From positions 62,001 through 126,000 of the forward strand of contig NW_027052622.1 in assembly GCF_958450345.1 (NCBI RefSeq): a stretch of DNA of 64,000 nucleotides. Reading direction: 5' to 3'. This DNA comes from Calliphora vicina. Taxonomy: Eukaryota; Arthropoda; Insecta; Diptera; Calliphoridae. Made by a program: the position numbers and the translations under genes. Every line of letters starts with the position of its first letter. Position 1 is the stretch's first letter. The notes below the pieces were generated by a model. It was not told the origin of the DNA. It was given only the letters and a program-made list of their open reading frames with translations, and searched no databases. Shown piece after piece: positions 32,285-42,587 of this stretch.

Positions 32285-33016
32285 TCAGAAAAATTTATTT
32301 TTTCTTTTTTTCTCAAATGCTGGAGTATTTTCACTATTGAATTTAATAGTGAAGTGTTATGCAGAGTGTGCCAATCGGCCACTTGCAATGACATCCCCGT
32401 GTTAAATTCACCAGTCAATAACGTTGCGAGTGGGTTGAAAATTCACTAGTAGTAGTTCTTAGTGGCCAACGAATTCGACGTAGCGGAACTAGTGCAATGA
32501 ACTGCAGGGTTATTTTGGTAGCTTATCCCCCAATAATTAATGTCAGTGAATTTATCAATAATTGGGAAATTTAGCACAATTCTTACTATAATAAAGAAAT
32601 GTTTTTGTTTATAACTTATATTATAGATTTAAATACTTTTTAAATTCTGTACTTTATGTTATGTAAAAGTATAACAATGAAATAATATTCCTTAGTTTTT
32701 AAATTACTTATTATGAAATATTTAATTTAATTTATAACAAATAAAAAATATATATGTTAATAGAAAATAATAAGAAAATATACATATTTGTTTTTATTTA
32801 TTACTCCAATATTATTATGTTAATATCATTTGCTGTAATTTGCCATCCTTGAACTTGCTATATTAAAACAAAGTAGTTCCATTTTGTTAGTTCAAGTAAT
32901 GGCTACACTTCGCCAACCAAAACAATTAAATAAAATAATTTTAAAGCCACCACTTCGATAGACACATGTAGTGCATAATGTTACCGTTTGCACTTTAACA
33001 CACATTGTTAATATAG
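32285..33016. other. Possible SINE body, then A+T-rich DNA
   Basis: 32285-32530 is G+C-richer (TGCCAATCGGCCACTTGCAA, GGCCAACGAATTCGACGTAG) and could be the SINE body; the rest is A+T-rich with no gene. Confidence 0.35.
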
Positions 33017-33561
33017 ACCAGTGATGTTCAAAAATAAAAATGAAGATGTATTGGTGAGAGAGCTACCCAGCAAACATAATGTCATAATGTCTGGAAAAAT
33101 GAGACATTTGTTACGCTCTTTTAAAGAGAATAAGAATATGTGTGTTGTTACAGCAATGATGTTCATTTCATTGTGCTTTCGCGCTGAGTAACAACACACA
33201 TATTCTTATTCTCTTTAAAAGAGCGTAACAAATGTCTCATTTTTCCAGAAATTCATTAAGCATTGTTGTTGGTTGGTTTTTGGACGAAGCAAAGCAAACA
33301 CACGCGTTTCAATTACAATTGAACACAAAACAACAAAGTCAGAAATAAATAAAAAATTTTAGAGAATTTCGGTCGTATAATGTGTATTCTTTTATTTCCT
33401 TAAAATTTAAATTACATTCATTTAATAAATCGGTTATATCTGACAAAAATTCTAAATTTAAACATTCTTTATTTTGTTCTTATTTTAAGTGTTTGACATT
33501 ATGTTTGCTGGGTAGCTCTCTCACCAATACATCTTCATTTTTATTTTTGAACATCACTGGT
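33017..33561. repeat. Double foldback element
   Basis: Outer 67-bp arms are exact inverse copies: 33017-33083 (ACCAGTGATGTTCAAAAATA ...) and 33495-33561. Inside lies a second palindrome with 62-bp arms (33090-33151 and 33188-33249; TCTGGAAAAATGAGACATTT ...) around a 36-bp loop. Between them 33250-33494 is single-copy. No coding, no clear target duplication. Confidence 0.95.
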
Positions 33562-33633
33562 TTACAGCTATAAATTTCTCTGAGCACACATAGTGTGAGA
33601 GAGTAATTTGAAAAAATGAGAGTCGGTCTACTT

Positions 33634-33927
33634 CAAGGCGAATTTATACAAGGTGCTATCAGTTCTACAAATACAACAATTGGTCTTAACAAATGTCAAA
33701 AACAAAAATGAAAAAATAAACAAATATGTATTACAACTTAATGTAGTGTTGATAATTGTATAGTGAGGGCTTTACTTATTTATGTAAAAAATAAATATTT
33801 TGTTAATACGATTAGAATATGTAGATATTTAAATATAAAAACAAGCTTTGAGAACTGTTAAAACCAAAAAGCGAAAAAAAAAAATATCAGCTGTTTGACT
33901 AACTCCACCTTGTATAAATTCGCCTTG
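33634..33927. mobile_element. hAT-type MITE, family M, copy B (inverse)
   Basis: Same TIRs as copy A, opposite orientation. Perfect 8-bp duplication GTCTACTT (33626-33633, 33928-33935). Confidence 0.95.
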
Positions 33928-33980
33928 GTCTACTTGTTATACATACTACGCTTTCAAAAACATTCATACAATATACCAGA

Positions 33981-34275
33981 TAAGGCGAATTTATACAAGG
34001 TGGAGTCAGTCAATCAGCTGATTACTCTTTTTTCGCTTGTTTGGTTCTAACACCTGTCAAAGCTTATTTTTATACTTCAATATCTACATATTCTAAGCTA
34101 ATTAACAAAATATTTATATTTTGCATAAATAAGTAAAGCCCTCACTATTCAATTATCTACATTATATTTAGTTTTAATACATATTTGTTTAATTTTTAAT
34201 TTCTGTTTTTTGACATTTGTTATGACCATTTGTTGTTTTTGTAGAACTACCACCACCTTGTATAAATTCGCCTTG
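33981..34275. mobile_element. hAT-type MITE, family M, copy C
   Basis: Nearly identical to copy A; the first base is T instead of C. Perfect 8-bp duplication ATACCAGA (33973-33980, 34276-34283). Confidence 0.95.
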
Positions 34276-34279
34276 ATAC

Positions 34280-34473
34280 CAGACATCGGCAAAGAGCCAC
34301 CTTAAGAGCTCTCTGGTTTTATTTTCTTTCACACGTACGTAATTGGCAAAAAAAATTAAAAGAAATCATTCTTACAAACCTTTGTATCAGTGCACTGAAT
34401 GCCAGAGAGCGCTACTCAAAAAACGCAAAGTGGTGTTAGTGTGCAAAGGCAATTTTACTCTCTGCCGATGTCT
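34280..34473. repeat. Short inverted-repeat element
   Basis: CAGACATCGGCAAAGAG and inverse CAGACATCGGCAGAGAG, with inner GAGCTCTCTGG / CCAGAGAGCGC arms. About 194 bp, directly after MITE copy C. Confidence 0.7.
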
Positions 34474-34594
34474 GCAATATACAATGGGTGTTCACAAACT
34501 AATAAACAAAAATTGTATTTAATACAAGATACACGATACAAATTGTTGTGAATTCAGCAAATATTTTATCGACATATTGGGAATGTTATAAGTA

Positions 34595-34925
34595 CTAGGG
34601 CCGCCTGGTGGTCAAAATTTGACCACTAATAACGATGTTATACAGTTACTTTTGAGTACATATATGCAAACATATTTTTCACGTGTGTGTACAAATGCAC
34701 GTGTATGTATTTAGATGTGCATAAACATGTTGTTATTGTTTTTCAAGCAAATTTAAAACGCTTTTTACCACTTTTATGGAAAGTATTTTTTAAAAAAAAT
34801 TATATTGTGCACATCTAGAGAAAATAACATTTTAAACCATATAAGTTTCATCAATATTGGTGGACAATAACATACTTAAAAGTGTACCACAAAAAAACGT
34901 GTGGCCTATTTATATATAAGATTTC
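34595..34925 (-). repeat. Dispersed repeat, longer copy of 9640-9780
   Basis: Inverse of the 9.7-kb repeat (GGACAATAACATACTTAAAA, GTACCACAAAAAAACGTGTG), extended by about 190 bp between the two shared blocks. Confidence 0.6.
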
Positions 34926-35499
34926 CTTTACAAAACTACATTATAAAAAATTAATTTTTTGTATTTTTTTTTTAATTATTGAAAAAGGACATTTTTGATC
35001 CTGTAGTTTCCTTGCTCTGAATTAATCCAAATTTGGTCAAAACGTTAAAAAGGTTCTAGAACTACCACCACCTTGTATAAATTCTCCTTGGCTATGATCA
35101 AAAATTATTCATATCATTCGATTTTTTTTTGTTTTCATGAATGAATTTTTGTATGTATGCATTTCAATGTGTGCGGCCTAACGTGGGTTTTTTCGCTGTT
35201 TTTTGGTAGTGGTACAGTTATTACGTTTTGTTTTATTTTGTAAAACAATAAAATCTTATTCCTAGAATTTAGAAATTCCTAAACACACGGACATTTAACT
35301 GCACTGCTTCATTGTGACCTGAAATCACATACCATTAACTCATTGTATATTTACTCTTATTGTCATATGCTGTCTCTTATTCTATACTCTGTTGTTTTGT
35401 TCTGTCGTTTGTTGTTATTGTTCCTCATTCACTCTCATTCGTTTTGTAAATAAATACCCAACGATCTGGAGTAACTGTTGTGCTGGTGAATTTCTTGAG
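34926..35499. other. Non-coding, with a solo family M end
   Basis: ACCACCACCTTGTATAAATT CTCCTTG at 35063-35089 is a lone right end of family M. Nothing else recognised. Confidence 0.55.
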
Positions 35500-36758
35500 C
35501 AGCGTTGCCACAAAGAAAATATTTTTCCTACCAACATACACTCTAGAACCTACCAAATTCTGTCCTATCCTACCAAAAATTTAATTTTAAATAAATATGT
35601 ATAAGCATTTGATTACACAGGGCAACAAAATCATTTTGTTGCTATTACATGTGGGTTTGTCATAATGCAATAAATCTGAACAATTTCTGCCGATTTTGAT
35701 TTTTCATGATTTTTATAAAACCAAAAATTGGATATTTTTATATAAAAAATATATTTTTTTTTCAAAATTCAGTCAATCGAAATAAGAACCATTACCTACT
35801 CAGTTCTATGTATATCAAACAAAAAAGTAAAATTTTGTGAAAATGAGCGAATTCACTTAATTGTGAATAAATTCGAAAATAATTAATCGATTTTTATATA
35901 TCTCGTTAAGTTGCTATTATATTAGGGTTTGTCATAAATTATGTTTTCGTTCTGCAGCAGCAGAACTATTTGGAAGCGAAAGTACATATATTAAAAATAA
36001 AATTACATAAGTCACTATAACAGAGTTCATTGAATCCATCTTTAAGTGTGCTTACATTTTCCCGAACAAATTTATGCGAGCATTAATATCTAAAGATATA
36101 TCACTTAGCCGAAGCAAATTCCATTATTTATGTGGGAGCAGTGATTTAAGATTGTTTTGAAGCATACAATTCAAAAACAGCTTCCATCTTTCTCCTGCAA
36201 CCAATCAAAAAGTTGAATCCACTCACTCCTAAATTTCCGCTTTGTTTTGCAACTTTATTCACTAGAAAAAAGTAAAATTATAGGTATTTTATTCATATTT
36301 ATTTTCTATAAGTGCCGTTTGATGTTTGGTTTTCCCCATCAGCATCAATTGCCAGTCTTGGAGTTTTTGAAAGACATCTAAAAATACTACATATTTTAAC
36401 TATTAAATTAAATTGTAAAAAAAATATCTTTTTTGCGGCCTTTTGTTTAAGAAATACAAGTGTTTGTTTACATTTAATTTGCACTGACACTATGATTTTG
36501 ATGTTTTTCATATAAATGCAAAGATGTTATACATTTAACGGCGTTAAGTTCAATAATCAGGTTTTTCCAACTATTTTATTTCACACATGTTTTTTATTTG
36601 TTATCTTTAAATTTAAAAACTATAAATTTTAAAAATATTAATTGTATTTCCTACCAAAAAAATAAAAAAAATTTAACAAACCAACCAAACTACCAATCGT
36701 TGTACTTGTAAATAAAATCTACCACTTTTGGTCCAATTGGACCAAAGGGTCAACGCTG
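35500..36758 (-). mobile_element. hAT-type element, family S, copy 2
   Basis: Inverse of 7149-8500. Ends CAGCGTTGCC at 35500 and TCAACGCTG at 36758 (one base changed). TTCTTGAG (35492-35499) and GTCTTGAG (36759-36766) agree at 7 of 8 bases, an old 8-bp duplication. Carries TTTGGTCCAATTGGACCAAA and repeated CCTACCAAA/AAACTACCA motifs near the ends. No transposase. Confidence 0.9.
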
Positions 36759-37186
36759 GTCTTGAGTAGCATATGAATGTGCTTGTGCAGCCCTTTAGTA
36801 CATACAGGTAAAACAAAAGTAAAACAGTGTTGCATAGTAATGAGCAGGGAAACCGGAAATATGCTCTAAAAAAAGCGTTTTAAGCGCTTTAAATATGCAG
36901 TAAAAACTTTAAAATATGCTCTTAAAATTTAAAAAATATGCTCGTAAAAAAACAAACTTTTACATAATTGTTAACCAAAACAAATTGACTTAAATTTTCA
37001 AATATAAATCGTTGTCTATTGGATCTGAAAACATTTTTATACATAGAAAATGTTCCTTCGACATCAACTGATGTTACAGGAGCAAATTTAAAAGACTATA
37101 TTTCTTTAACACTTAGAACTGTTAAGTTTGAATTAGAACTAAAATTTGATATTTAGATGGGGCTATTATTAAAATAGTGCTTATTA

Positions 37187-37956
37187 TACCCTACACCACC
37201 ATAGTGGGGAGGGTATTATGCGTTTGTGCAGATGTTTGTAACGCCCAAAAATATTAGTCTAACACCCACCTTAAAGTATACCGATCGACTTAGAATCACT
37301 TTCTGAGTCGATTAAACGATGTCCGTCCGTCCGTCCGTCCGTCTGGTTGGCTGGCTGGCTGGCTGGCTGGCTGGCTGTCCATGTAAACCTTGTGCGCAGA
37401 GTACAGGTCGCAATTTTGAAGATATTTCGATCAAATTTGGTGCATATTACTATTTCGGCCCAATGACCAAGCCTATTGAAACTGGCTGAAATCGGTCCAT
37501 TATTTCACCTAGCCCCCATACAAATGTCCCCTCGAAATTGGACTTTATCGGTCATAAATGTTTAATTTATCTATGTATCTACACAAATTTCGCTCCAAAT
37601 AAGTTTTATATATACAAAATTCATGTCACCAAATTGTGTTACGATCGGCCCATAATTAGTCATAGCTCCCATATAGACCCGCTTCCGAAAATCACTTTAA
37701 CGTGCATAAATCGCTTAAAAATGTTGGTACACACACAAAATTCAACATAGTTAACTTTAATATAGACATAAATTACACGACCTAATTTTATGGTGATCGG
37801 TCCATAATTGGTCATAGCTCCCATATAAGGCCCACTTCCGAAAATCACTCAAAAATATATATTATTGATATTTTAAAAGAAAAATGTTTTTACTCATTTA
37901 CTTGGTGTAGGGTATTATATGGTCGGGCTTGACCGACCATACTTTCTTACTTGTTT
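37187..37956 (+). repeat. mini-me-like repeat (type 2), nested
   Basis: TACCCTACACCACCATAGTG, (GTCC)n and (GGCT)n tracts (37319-37376), three spaced copies of GATCGGxCCATAATTxGTCATAGCTCCCATATA-like text, and an end with TGGTCGGGCTTGACCGACCA and TTACTTGTTTT. No coding. Fragments recur at 7760, 29479, 47195, 49111, 58543 and 62255. Confidence 0.8.
37319..37376. repeat. (GTCC)n(GGCT)n microsatellite
   Basis: Four GTCC units, then seven GGCT units, inside the mini-me-like repeat. Confidence 0.9.
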
Positions 37957-38005
37957 TATATGAAAACAAGTAAGAGAGCTATATTCGGCTGTGCCGAATC
38001 TTATA

Positions 38006-38804
38006 CACTCAGGTCTCGTTTTATGCGGATTCAAATTTATGCGATTTTTAAATTAAATTTTTTTTTAGAATTTTAAAAGATTTTAAAATTTTTGATGTTT
38101 TTTTAAAGCTTTTTTACCATTTTTAAATTAAACCAAGTTTGCATAACTGATATAATGGTTATAGTTTGTTTTTCAAATTCAAATTCTTAATATGGATTCA
38201 GATACGGAAAGAGCATTAAAGATTCATCGCGGACTTACTGATCTGTGTTCCGGATTCAAAATCGCAAAGTTTAATGACAAATTATTTAGCAAGAAAAGAA
38301 GCAATTGAAGCTCCTAAAAATTCTTTGATTTCCTCCCCTATTCACTAGATTAATTCTAGTGATGAAAATGATATTTTACCATATGATGACAATATGATTA
38401 TATCATATAGTGATGAAAGTGACGTTGAACCAATTCCAAACCGATGCAGACAATTATTCAGTGATTCAGATTAATCATACATATTTACAGAATTTCCTTA
38501 AAAAATGTGTTACCTCATTTTCTTGGATCATTTTCACTGTAATTAATGAATTAATTTTATATTTTTGTTTATTTTTTTAACTTATTTTGCTTTTATTGTT
38601 TAAGTAAATTAAATAAATATATTTTTGTTGATTTTTTGTATGCGATTTTGTTCTGATTTTTTAATTAAAATCTGAATTTATGCGGTTTTTCAGAATTTTG
38701 GAACGAATCAATAGTTTTTATATGAAGCTAGAGTATCGTTTTATGCGAATTCAATTTATGCGATTTTTTGGAACGCATCTATCGCATAAACCGAGACCTG
38801 AGTG
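38006..38804 (+). mobile_element. pogo/Tigger-like element, internally deleted
   Basis: TIRs CACTCAGGTCTCGTTTTATG and inverse CACTCAGGTCTCGGTTTATG, flanked by TA (38004-38005, 38805-38806). Subterminal GCGATTTTT and TTTATGCG words recur. Ends of this kind and the acidic coding tail (next entry) suggest Tigger/pogo. Confidence 0.75.
38192..38475 (+). pseudogene. Transposase tail remnant inside the Tigger-like element
   Basis: Two pieces in changed frames: from the ATG at 38192, MDSDTERALKIHRGLTDLCS, and then after stops an acidic end (SSDENDILPYDDNMIISYSD ESDVEPIP, then CRQLFSDSD and stop at about 38475). Acidic C-termini are usual in pogo/Tigger transposases. The catalytic domain is missing. 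Confidence 0.5.
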
Positions 38805-39205
38805 TATACCCTTCACCAAATTATTCTTCAAAATAAAAATATTAAATATTTAGGTAAACAAACATTTTTTTTCAGTTTTTTAATTTTTTGGAAAAAAAAT
38901 ATTCGAATTGATTTTTTAAATTTTTTCATTTTTTAAATCAATTTTTTTTTTAAATTTGTTTTTGATAAAGTCAAAATATGCTATTAAACAGTTAAATATG
39001 CTCTAAAAACGCAAAAATATGACATAAATATGCTCTTAAAACAAATTAATGCATAAATATGAATTTAAGGGTAAAATATGCAAAAATATGCACTAACAAA
39101 TCGATGCCAAAATTCTTAAATAGTTCTGAAACGTGTAAATATCTTATCCATGTGCTCATTAGACTCACCAGAAAAAACATGTATTTGCATATTTTGGTTT
39201 CCCTG

Positions 39206-40121
39206 GTAATGAGCATAGATTAAAATAGAATTTTCAGAAGCGTTACTGAGAGACAAAAAACCTAAAAGACCCAATAAGTATGTACGTTCCGTTCTGTAAC
39301 GAATCAGATGTTTTGTTTTTAGCTTATGGGATGTTGTATACGTCGTTAGTTTTTCTGTGACGTTGCCGTTATGTTGCGGATGAATCTGAAAACGTTGCCG
39401 TTATGTTGTGGATGAATTTTCGTAATTGAAAACACAAAAAAATAACTAAAATATTCAATTTTTTTTTATTAAAGTTCAACCAATAACGAAAATTGTATAC
39501 ATATTAGGGATGCCAAAGGGGACTGGGTTTTAGTTAAACGTTAAAAACATCAAATTAAACAATAAAAGCAAAAACTAATGCACTGAATTAAAACAAATTT
39601 TACACAAAAGATATTTAATGTTTATACCCTATTTTGAACGAGAAATCCATAACAAAACTTAAAATTTTATAACTTTTGTATTGAGTACATATGCTATATA
39701 TAAAAACCTCAAATAAGGACCTTTTTATCCTTTAATCCAGGTCTCCAAATATTGACTATGAATCAAATTTTCATTTTAGGCGGGAACATCGATACCTTAT
39801 TTTATCTCCATTCAAACGGGGCCACCCTAATGTATATGATATCGTTTCGATATAGTTAAATATCATTTGGTTTACACTGCTTCATTAACAGTAAAATTAT
39901 AAATTATACAGCCCAATAAAAATTCCCCGGGAGTTTTTTGCCATTTCCCATTTTTCCTATTCAAATTCAATGCGAATTTTGTATTCATAATTGCGCTGAT
40001 AACTTACATTATTTTGTCGAATAATATTTAATCATTTGACACTCGAATGCGTCAAATGAGTAAATGAGCACTGCAGGAACATCACTAATTTATTTATTTA
40101 GCAAATACTTACTTGGGGGTT
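39206..40121. other. Non-coding stretch
   Basis: Holds an imperfect direct repeat AACGTTGCCGTTATGTTGYG (39362 and 39391), a TAGGGATGCCAAAGGGG word at 39505, the repeat end at 39759-39836 and MITE Q copy 3. No gene. Confidence 0.5.
39909..39998. repeat. Hairpin MITE, family Q, copy 3 (degenerate)
   Basis: CAGCCCAATAAAAATTCCCC and TATTCATAATTGCGCTG around TTCCTATTCAAATTCAATG; both arms carry deletions. Confidence 0.75.
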
Positions 40122-40357
40122 ACACGATCAAGTTTTAATACACTCACACTTTTAAGAATTGAAACGAACTTGCATTCAATTTCTCTTTCAAGTTGGTGTT
40201 TCAATTTTCAACCAAGAAAACAGCTGATTACATTTTTTTGCACAATTTGTACTAAAATTGTTTTCAAGTTGCGTGCAGCCTACGTCACAGCTTTCAATTT
40301 TTATAAATTTTCACAAATAGTATATGTAAAAGACTATCAAGAAAAACTTGATCGTAT
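40122..40357. repeat. Inverted-repeat element, ACGATCAAGTTTT ends
   Basis: ACGATCAAGTTTT at 40123 and inverse to 40356. Includes CTTTCAAG/CTTTCAAT words and CAGCTGATTAC. An open frame across it has no coding character. Confidence 0.55.
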
Positions 40358-40556
40358 GGCTGCAGTGTTGCTTATTATTGAAGACAGGATCATTACCAAA
40401 TGTGTATTAATGTATGCAGTTATTTAAACTAATTTATGTAAGAAAATTACGTTAAACATTTAGTTGCAATAAAAAATATTTAAGTCAACGGAAATAACGG
40501 AAATACTGAATGAACTGTAATCACAAGCTTAAAAACAGAGTTTTTGTCAGTTTAAA

Positions 40557-40600
40557 TATAAATACCAGTGAATACAAACAAATTCACACCTTAAGCTCTT
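40557..40600 (+). promoter_or_regulatory. Probable core promoter of the 40.8-kb gene
   Basis: TATAAATA at 40557-40564 lies about 280 bp before the start codon. A transcription start about 30 bp downstream (near 40590) would give a 250-nt 5' leader. No other gene in this direction could use it. Confidence 0.5.
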
Positions 40601-40842
40601 ACGCATTTAAAACCCAAACAAAAGCTTTTCTCATACAAAATTTAAATAAAATTGAGAACAACAAATAACAGAAATTATTTGATTTGGAAAAACTTTAAAA
40701 GTCCGTTGATGAGAAAAAAATAGAGTTATTCTATAAGTTTCCGTCGTCGCATTAAGTCAAAAGTCAGCAATTGAGTAAAAAATATTGCACGTATTTTAAA
40801 TCAACATTATCAGAGTTTTTAGCCCAAGACACAAAACTTGAA

Positions 40843-41694
40843 ATGAACTCATATAAAGTACTCGGCTTGATTTGTTTGCTAATGGCAATGGCTGCAGCAT
40901 CTCCACTGCCATTTGCAGATAATGCTGCTTTTGCTGATTTCTTACGGAACGCCCAATTGACAGCTCCCTCTAAAGAGAGTGTTGTGGTTAAAAGACGTAT
41001 TTTCGAGGATAATGCCGACGGACAATTAAAACAAATTTCACTAAGATCTTTAATAGGCGACTTGGAGAACAGTATTTTAGCTTCGGCTTTAAGTGTTAAC
41101 AAGGTCTTTACGGATAAAGATGTTATTGTGCCGGAAATTAAGGTCAGCGATGACTCAGAACATGATATTAACCAAGGTCAATCATTGGCAAATGAAGAGA
41201 CGAAGAGTGACTTAAAAACAACTACATCAACAACAACGACAACAGCTGAGTCAAGTGTAACATTGCCAGTGACCGATAAAGTGATCATCCAAACTACAGA
41301 GAAAGTAACGCAACCCAGTGTTGTACCAACTCATATCGTTATTGATCGTATTGCCATTCAACCTCATACAGGTGGCATAGCTTTAATACCCATTTTTGAA
41401 CTAAAACGTTCTACAAACGATGAAAATGGCAACAAAGGTCATGAAATTACCAAAATTACAATATCAAAAACTGAAATTACCAGTTTAGCCACAGCTGCTC
41501 CCGAATCCTCAACTAGCTCTTCAACTACCAATTCTACTACGTCTACTGTTAGCACAAGCAAACCGGCAGAAACTGTTTTGGAAACAGCTACCACACCTAA
41601 AAATATTGAACAACTAAAGGAAGCTGAAGAAGATTTGAAGGAAAAAGTGGCTGAAATTGAAGCAGAGCCCATTATACTCTCAGCCCGCGTTTAA
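40843..41694 (+). CDS. Secreted Ser/Thr-rich protein of unknown function (283 aa)
   Basis: Single exon. The ATG at 40843 opens a clear signal peptide (MNSYKVLGLICLLMAMAAAS, cleavage near residue 20). An in-frame ATG at 40771 would put 24 polar residues before it and is unlikely to be used. The mature part starts PLPFADNAAFADFLRN and has a basic KRR (50-52). A Thr tract (126-134) and a Ser/Thr-rich region (about 214-240) look like O-glycosylated linkers. A short conserved-looking core is HIVIDRIAIQPHTGGIALIP (164-183). A charged helix (254-274, possibly coiled) precedes the end. No Cys remains after the signal peptide. No family is recognised. The composition is plainly coding against an A+T-rich background, and a TATA box and AATAAA frame it. 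Confidence 0.9.
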   Translation: MNSYKVLGLICLLMAMAAASPLPFADNAAFADFLRNAQLTAPSKESVVVKRRIFEDNADGQLKQISLRSLIGDLENSILASALSVNKVFTDKDVIVPEIKVSDDSEHDINQGQSLANEETKSDLKTTTSTTTTTAESSVTLPVTDKVIIQTTEKVTQPSVVPTHIVIDRIAIQPHTGGIALIPIFELKRSTNDENGNKGHEITKITISKTEITSLATAAPESSTSSSTTNSTTSTVSTSKPAETVLETATTPKNIEQLKEAEEDLKEKVAEIEAEPIILSARV

Positions 41695-41785
41695 TTTAAA
41701 GACTTGATTTACACAATATATATTTTACCAACAACAAACTATATCCAAACCAAACATCAGAATTTAATTTAACATACATGCATAA

Positions 41786-41803
41786 ATATAATAAATAAAA
41801 TAT
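41786..41803 (+). terminator. Polyadenylation signal of the 40.8-kb gene
   Basis: AATAAATAAAATA about 95 bp after the stop codon; the usual distance for a short fly 3' UTR. Confidence 0.7.
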
Positions 41804-41822
41804 AGTTTTTTATAAAAAGTTG

Positions 41823-42170
41823 AAAGTTTTGTAAGATCAACAAATATCGGGCATATATGTATATGTACATATTTTCATATACCTGATCGGTGTGAAATTG
41901 TATATAGATACAATATATCGTTACCCTAATATAGAAAGGCCCCAACTCGTTTTTTTAAGTTGAAATTTTTTGGCTAAATATGATATATGAGCGGACCATT
42001 TATCGAAATAAACGAAAATCTGGGCTTACAGGAAAAACACGGGTTAGGGCCTTTCTATATTAAGGTAACGATATATTGTATCTGTATACAATTTCACACC
42101 GATCAGGTTTAAGAAAATATGTACATATACATATATGCCCGATATTTGTTTTATCTTACAAAACTTTTAC
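41823..42170. repeat. Large imperfect foldback just 3' of the gene
   Basis: Arms of about 115-125 bp: GAAAGTTTTGTAAGATCAAC AAATATCGGGCATATATGTA ... to GAAAGGCCC, and the inverse from GGGCCTTTCTATATTAAGG to CTTACAAAACTTTT. The loop is about 105 bp. Non-coding. Confidence 0.9.
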
Positions 42171-42587
42171 ATTACCCAACCAAGTTATATTGCTTTTTCA
42201 TAATTCTCGATAAAATATATGTATTTTAATTTAAAAAATTAGTTACGTGTATGTCAAATATTTATGTATCACACAATAAAATCGGACGTCATTTTGCCCT
42301 TTTTAAAGAACTGTTATCGTAGGTACTAACAAATTTGGACATATTTTATTAAAAAACAAAATTTCCAAGTCCAGTAATTGTATTACTAATTAATTAGCAA
42401 ATGCTTAAAAACATTTTACAAAAGGAAAAAATATTTTGCGAGCAATTAACAACATCATGTGATAGAAATCTCAGATTAAACTTTTTATACATACATTCAT
42501 ACATATGTACATACATATTTATCTGACTGTATATACAAACATATGTATGTATAAATGTAGGTGTAATGTACAATATGTACGTACATA

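Larger units (their letters stand above)
37966..38990 (+). repeat. mini-me-like repeat (type 1), split by an insertion
   Basis: AACAAGTAAGAGAGCTATAT, TCGGCTGTGCCGAATCTTAT at 37972-38005 continues after the insert as TACCCTTCACCAAATTATTC (38805 on), in the same order as 44388-44440. Confidence 0.75.
36845..39205. mobile_element. hAT-type element with nested insertions
   Basis: TIRs CAGGGAAACCGGAAATATGC and inverse CAGGGAAACCAAAATATGC. Perfect 8-bp duplication GTAATGAG (36837-36844, 39206-39213). The host part has many AAATATGCTCTTAAAA-type repeats near both ends (36865-36950, 38975-39090). The middle is occupied by two mini-me-like repeats and a TA-inserted element. No hAT transposase recognisable. 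Confidence 0.9.

Noticed and set aside
40113..40427. 104-codon plus-strand frame
   Set aside because: Spans an inverted-repeat element; no signal of coding beyond being open.
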